Shown: piece after piece, positions 60,450 through 64,000 of the stretch
Layout: every line of letters begins with the position of its first letter
Position numbering within the stretch: position 1 is the first letter of the stretch
Assembly: GCA_027338645.1 (NCBI GenBank)
Contig: DAHWSH010000056.1
Location: forward strand, 1 to 64,000
DNA from: JAJZIH01 sp021785265
Lineage (GTDB): Bacteria; Pseudomonadota; Gammaproteobacteria; JAKAQQ01
Reading direction: 5' to 3'
DNA length: 64,000 nucleotides
Made by a program: the position numbers and the translations under genes
The notes under the pieces: model-generated
What the model saw: the letters and a program-made list of their open reading frames with translations, nothing else
What the model was told of the DNA's origin: nothing
The model's database searches: none

Positions 60450-60860
60450 ATGGCGCATCGTCCAAAAACTATCATCCTCGACTCCTGGGCCGTGCTGGCT
60501 TACCTCGAAGACGAGAATCCCGGAAAACAAGTAGCCGAAATTCTCGCTAATGCCCACGAGCACGGCACGTCGTTGCTGATGACGACTGTCAATACTGGAG
60601 AAGTCTGGTACATCCTGGCGCGCGAGGTATCGGAAACCGAAGCAGAGCGTGTGATCACCGAACTACAACGGCTGGCTATCCAGTTCGTGGATGCCGATTG
60701 GCACCTTACCCGTCTCGCTGCAGGATTCAAGGCAAGATATCGCATGTCCTATGCCGACTCCTTTGCCGCCGCGCTGGCAAAGGAGCAGAAAGCTGAATTA
60801 GTCACTGGAGATAAAGAGTTTCAACAGTTGAATGATCAAATCAAGATCGCGTGGCTTTAA
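60450..60860 (+). CDS. PIN-domain (VapC-like) toxin
   Basis: A predicted ribonuclease toxin of 136 residues. The PIN acidic set is visible: Asp11 (IILDSWAVLAYL), Glu51 (TVNTGEVWYIL), Asp103 (MSYADSFAAALA) and Asp121 (ELVTGDKEF). It is paired without a gap to an AbrB-type antitoxin, the usual VapBC order. All key residues are present, so it looks functional despite lying in a decayed island. Confidence 0.88.
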   Translation: MAHRPKTIILDSWAVLAYLEDENPGKQVAEILANAHEHGTSLLMTTVNTGEVWYILAREVSETEAERVITELQRLAIQFVDADWHLTRLAAGFKARYRMSYADSFAAALAKEQKAELVTGDKEFQQLNDQIKIAWL

Positions 60861-60884
60861 TCAAGCACCGAATCTGACAGCACT

Positions 60885-61318
60885 GTGGACAACCTGAGCG
60901 AGAACGTCCGACGCGGCATCCGATAGAAATTGCGACGCGGGGAGTTTCCAGGCAAGCCTCCGATCGGGTACCGGAACGAGCCCCGGCTTTGCACCATCGT
61001 CGTGGACCCGGACACCGCGCCGCTCGTGTGCCGGATGTTCGAGACCTACGCAACCGGCCGGTTCACGCTCAAGGAGGTCCGCCAGCAGGTCGCGGCCTTC
61101 GGCCTGGTGAACCGCGAAGGAAAACCGCTCGACCACCTGCCGGATGCGCACCTCGACGGGGCCGTGATGCGCGAGGAATACCTGGGGCGGAAGGAGAAGT
61201 GTTGCGCGAGAAGGCAGCGGTCACCGACCGGCTGGCCGAGATTGAGCGAAACAAAAATCACTGGCTCGAACCTCAGGCTTTCGGGCCGCGCCTTTCGCGT
61301 TTGTTACGAAAATCCATG
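60885..61318 (+). pseudogene. Large serine recombinase, decayed internal/C-terminal remnant
   Basis: Starting at 60885 the translation reads VDNLSENVRRGIR-stop-KLRRGEFPGKPPIGYRN, the region after the catalytic domain of large serine recombinases. The in-frame TAG at 60924-60926 stands where Gln (CAG) is usual. VVDPDTAPLVCRMFETYATG follows. A one-base loss near 61200 shifts the frame to LREKAAVTDRLAEIERNKNH, and the zinc-ribbon region appears deleted. No N-terminal catalytic Ser domain is present. It stops about 55 bp from the 3' end of tmRNA. Confidence 0.75.
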
Positions 61319-61374
61319 GGCCACTGTGGCCCGCTGCCGCCCGCGGCGCGGCCCAAACCGGCGAAAACGAAAAT

Positions 61375-61737
61375 TGGTGGAGGCGGCGGGAATCGAACCC
61401 GCGTCCACGAATCATCCACCCGACGGTCTACATGCTTAGCGGGATGATGGGTGTCGTGCCCGGCCGTTCATCCGCAAACTCCGGTCACCGAGCCCCGTCG
61501 GTTCCGTCCGGGAAGTCGGGGCAACTCCTCGAACGGTTCCTGCGTAATCGACCCCCGCGTTCCTTTCAGAACTCCCGGACGCACAGGCGCGGCTCCGGGT
61601 GGAGGCTAGCGGTCAAGCCGCTAGGGCGTAGTTTGCGTCGTTCGCAACTAGCTTTTTGCGGTTGGTTTAACGAGGCCAAACCGCACCTCGGCATGCATTT
61701 CGAGCTTCAGTACCCGTGTCGAAGCCTGGTCGCCCCC
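61375..61737 (-). ncRNA. ssrA: tmRNA (one-piece)
   Basis: A 363-nt tmRNA with the tRNA-like 5' end GGGGGCGACC (from 61737) pairing with the 3' CGCCTCC, then ACCA at 61378-61375. The T-arm is GCGGGTTCGATTCCCGC. The resume region UAGUU-GCG AAC GAC GCA AAC TAC GCC CTA GCG GCT TGA encodes tag ANDANYALAA followed by stop. The tag region lies near 61620-61650. Rescues stalled ribosomes together with SmpB, which is not in this window. Confidence 0.95.
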
Positions 61738-61748
61738 ACACGGGGATC

Positions 61749-61754
61749 ATGATA
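61749..61754 (-). promoter_or_regulatory. -10 element of ssrA
   Basis: TATCAT (complement of 61749-61754) ends about 12 bp before the mature tmRNA 5' end, the expected position. No clear -35 is present 17 bp further upstream. Confidence 0.4.
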
Positions 61755-61823
61755 CCCCATCTGGAGACTCGAGGTCTCAGGCTGAGCTCGCATAGGCATC
61801 AGGCCGCGTTCCGCCCCGCGTTA

Positions 61824-61829
61824 TATAAT
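61824..61829 (+). promoter_or_regulatory. Perfect -10 hexamer (TATAAT) upstream of the TolC-family gene
   Basis: TATAAT lies in an A+T-rich patch about 33 bp before the GTG start. The -35 region is G+C-rich and weak, so an activator may be needed. Confidence 0.4.
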
Positions 61830-61861
61830 AAAAAAACCACCATAGATTTAGGGTTGTCGTC

Positions 61862-63268
61862 GTGTACGGACCTCGCCTAAGGTCTCCGTTCGTGGTCGGC
61901 CGACCGTGGCATCACTTCCGGACCGCTGGATATCGAGAGCTGGCCAGCGGGGCTTTGGTACTGGCCATGAGTCTCGTTGCACCGAGTTCGGCTGAAACCT
62001 TGAGACAAGCCTTCACGCGCGCGTTCCAGACCAACCCGGAGATTCAGGCCGCACGCGCTGCACTTGAGGCCGCCGATTACCAGATCCAGGTTGCCCGAGC
62101 GGGCAGCCACCCGAGCGTTTTTCTGAATGGTAGCGCAGGAAGGGCCCGTTGGGGAGTCACCTCGAGCCTCTTTCATCTGGTCGGTGCCAGCCTCGCCACC
62201 AACGAATATGAGTATGGCATTGGAGTGAGCCAGCCCCTCTGGCAGGGAGGTCGGATTACCTCCGAGATCCGGGCTGCGCAAAATCAGGTCTCCCAACGAC
62301 TGGCCCGCCTGCATGAAATCGAGCAACGGGTTTTTCTATCCGTGGTTGCTGCCTATACCTCGGTCTACCTGGACCAACAGGTACTCGGGCTTGAGCAACA
62401 CAATGAAGAATTGCTGTTCCAGCATCTGGAATCCACCCAGGCCCGGCTGCGAAATGGCGAAGCGACCCGCACCGACCTAGCCGAAGCCCAAGCCCGACTC
62501 GAACAGGCCAAGTCAGAGGTCATCGCGGCACGGGGTCAGCTCGCCAACGAAGAGGCTCGTTTTGTGGAAGTCGTGGGTTCGAAGCCCGGGTTCCTGACGG
62601 CTCCCGCCGCCACCCACCCGCTCCCCCATTCACTCGCGGAAACCGAAGCCCTGGCCAGTGAGAATTTCTCGGTGATCGCTGCCCGCTTCGGGATCCGGGA
62701 GGCTCATCAGACGATCGAGACGGTCCGCAGTGCCGCCCTCCCCGAAATCCAGCTCATCGGCTCCTACGGACGGGCCTACAATCCGGAGTTCGGCTTTACC
62801 CGCCTCAACACGGCCAGTATCCTGCTCAGTGTCTCAGTCCCCCTCTACTCGGGTGGAGTCACTCGGTCCCGCATCCGCGTGGCACGGGCCGTGCTCAGAG
62901 AAAACCGTGAGAATGCCCGAACGGTCCTGCGGGAAGCCTTGGCGCAAGCCACGCAATCCTGGCAGCGTTACGTCACCGCCGGAGCGCGTCTACGCGCACT
63001 CCGTTCACAAGTCACTGCAGAAAAGGTTGCGTATCACGGGGTCGTGGCGGAACACCGACAGGGTGTCAAGACACTGCTCAACGTGCTCAATGCCGAACAG
63101 GAACTGCTCGCCTCTGAGGTCTCCTACGTGAGCGCCAAAGCCGAGCGGGTGGTAGCCGGATACGCCATCCGGGCCGCTGTGGGGAATCTCACCTACCGAC
63201 ACATCGTCCAGCCGGGTCACTTCACACGACCCCGAACCCCGCCCGCGACGACCCCCCCCCGATCCTGA
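61862..63268 (+). CDS. TolC-family outer-membrane efflux/secretion protein
   Basis: A 468-residue outer-membrane channel of the TolC/type I secretion class. The GTG start is followed by a long signal sequence cleaved near residue 44 (ALVLAMSLVAPSSA). Mature repeats include LRQAFTRAFQTNPEIQAARA, VSQPLWQGGRITSEIRAAQN, NGEATRTDLAEAQARLEQAK in the first half and VPLYSGGVTRSRIRVAR, GVKTLLNVLNAEQELLAS in the second, the classic duplicated TolC pattern. A Pro/Thr-rich tail ends it. No membrane-fusion or ABC/RND partner is adjacent in the window. Confidence 0.93.
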   Translation: MYGPRLRSPFVVGRPWHHFRTAGYRELASGALVLAMSLVAPSSAETLRQAFTRAFQTNPEIQAARAALEAADYQIQVARAGSHPSVFLNGSAGRARWGVTSSLFHLVGASLATNEYEYGIGVSQPLWQGGRITSEIRAAQNQVSQRLARLHEIEQRVFLSVVAAYTSVYLDQQVLGLEQHNEELLFQHLESTQARLRNGEATRTDLAEAQARLEQAKSEVIAARGQLANEEARFVEVVGSKPGFLTAPAATHPLPHSLAETEALASENFSVIAARFGIREAHQTIETVRSAALPEIQLIGSYGRAYNPEFGFTRLNTASILLSVSVPLYSGGVTRSRIRVARAVLRENRENARTVLREALAQATQSWQRYVTAGARLRALRSQVTAEKVAYHGVVAEHRQGVKTLLNVLNAEQELLASEVSYVSAKAERVVAGYAIRAAVGNLTYRHIVQPGHFTRPRTPPATTPPRS

Positions 63269-63280
63269 TGGGCGGTCGCT

Positions 63281-64000
63281 TCAGCCCCGCGAATTCAGGT
63301 TGGCCAGGAGACGCAGCAACTCGAGGTAGAGCCAGACCAGGGTCACCGTGAGGGCAAAGGCGGAGTACCACTCCATGTAGTGGGGCCAGCCGGAGTTTGC
63401 ACCCCGGTAGATGAGGTCGAAGTCAAGCAGCAGATTGAATGCGGCGATCGCCACGATCACGAGGCTGATCCCGATGCTGAGTTTACTGCCATAAAACAGG
63501 TTTCCGGTGTGAACACCAAAGAATCCGACGACCATCGTCACCATGTAGAAGAGAAACACCCCCCCGGTGGCCGCCATGATTCCGGTCCGCAACTTGTTGG
63601 TCACGCGGATGATGCCGCTGCGGTACAGAAACCACATCACCAGCATGACCGCGAAAGTGAGGAGAACGGCTTGGATCACGATCCCCGGATAAGTGGTATT
63701 GAACAGGGCAGACATCGAACCCAGGAACAAGCCTTCCGCCACCGCGTACAGCGGGGCCGTGACGGGGGACCACATCGGCTTGAAACTCGTGGCCACGGCC
63801 AGAATGAGGCCGGCAATGAGTCCGATCCAGAGATAAAAACTCGTGGCCGACATCGCCGCGGCCGGACTATGAGTCGCATTGAGGACGCTCATGTACTGGT
63901 TCCAGGTAAACAGCGCCGACACCACGACCAGGACCAGACAGGTCAGGACCTTGTTCATTGCGCCATGGAGCGTCATGGTCTGCCCGACCCCCTGCTGGGC
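63281..64000 (-). CDS. Bax inhibitor-1/YccA-family membrane protein (5' end outside window)
   Basis: A seven-helix inner-membrane protein. From MTLHGAMNKVL onward it shows the family pattern, including NTTYPGIVIQAVLLTFAVML, RTGIMAATGGVFLFYMVT, LLLDFDLIYRGA (Asp-rich motif in the sixth helix) and WYSAFALTVTLVWLYLELLR. The frame stays open to the window edge (AQQGVGQT upstream of the first Met), and relatives have about 25-30 residues before this point, so the true start is probably beyond 64000. It converges with the TolC-family gene. Confidence 0.88.
   Translation of the reverse strand, partial: AQQGVGQTMTLHGAMNKVLTCLVLVVVSALFTWNQYMSVLNATHSPAAAMSATSFYLWIGLIAGLILAVATSFKPMWSPVTAPLYAVAEGLFLGSMSALFNTTYPGIVIQAVLLTFAVMLVMWFLYRSGIIRVTNKLRTGIMAATGGVFLFYMVTMVVGFFGVHTGNLFYGSKLSIGISLVIVAIAAFNLLLDFDLIYRGANSGWPHYMEWYSAFALTVTLVWLYLELLRLLANLNSRG

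Overview
The window reads as a G+C-rich proteobacterial chromosome segment, most likely gammaproteobacterial or an early-branching relative. The evidence is gene order: carAB-greA-rlmE-ftsH-folP-glmM-tpiA-secG-tRNA-Leu-nuoA..N, pcnB-folK-(deoxynucleoside kinase)-panBCD, rplU-rpmA-obgE beside ispB, and murJ-ribF-ileS-lspA. I cannot name the species. Most of the content is housekeeping. Accessory material lies mainly in short stretches next to RNA genes.

Layout. (1) 2-139: tail of an IS630-type transposase, cut by the window edge. (2) 206-30876: about 30 kb entirely on the minus strand. Read in transcription order it runs pcnB, folK, deoxynucleoside kinase, panB, panC, panD; then carA, carB, greA, rlmE, ftsH, folP, glmM, tpiA, secG, tRNA-Leu; then the 14-gene complex I operon nuoA-N and tRNA-fMet. 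Stop/start overlaps and non-ATG starts are frequent, so translation is probably coupled. (3) 30943-33990, plus strand: tRNA-Glu, ferredoxin fdxA, a large DUF255 thioredoxin-domain protein, and a decayed second copy of that protein's C-terminus. (4) 33994-38722: an NRAMP-like transporter, a CnoX-type chaperedoxin, gamma-glutamyltranspeptidase and a DedA protein. (5) 38723-43017: an accessory patch with a gene-poor stretch, an orphan membrane GAF sensor and a lower-G+C Sel1-repeat secreted protein, ending at the 3' end of tRNA-Pro. (6) 43145-51262: ispB; rplU-rpmA-obgE with a clear promoter; rpsT; and metF-metH behind a SAM-II-type riboswitch. (7) 51507-52937: a secreted YVTN beta-propeller with a GlyGly-CTERM-like tail. 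(8) 53045-59531: murJ-ribF-ileS-lspA and a VOC protein. (9) 59592-61320: a decayed island with a Fic fragment, a VapBC-type toxin-antitoxin pair and a wrecked large serine recombinase, ending at the 3' end of tmRNA. (10) 61862-64000: a TolC-family outer-membrane protein and a Bax-inhibitor-1/YccA protein whose start lies beyond the window.

Functions. The minus-strand block joins respiration (complex I), envelope precursors (GlmM, SecG), folate and pantothenate synthesis, pyrimidine/arginine precursor supply (CarAB), membrane proteolysis (FtsH) and RNA processing (RlmE, PcnB). MetF and MetH supply and use 5-methyl-THF to make methionine, and are predicted to be shut off by S-adenosylmethionine through the leader RNA.

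The most notable observation is that metF-metH leader. A compact SAM-II-like pseudoknot is followed at once by a strong intrinsic terminator, and an antiterminator stem would compete with both. That architecture implies control of transcription rather than the translational control usually described for SAM-II. No CRISPR array, phage module or complete defence island was seen.
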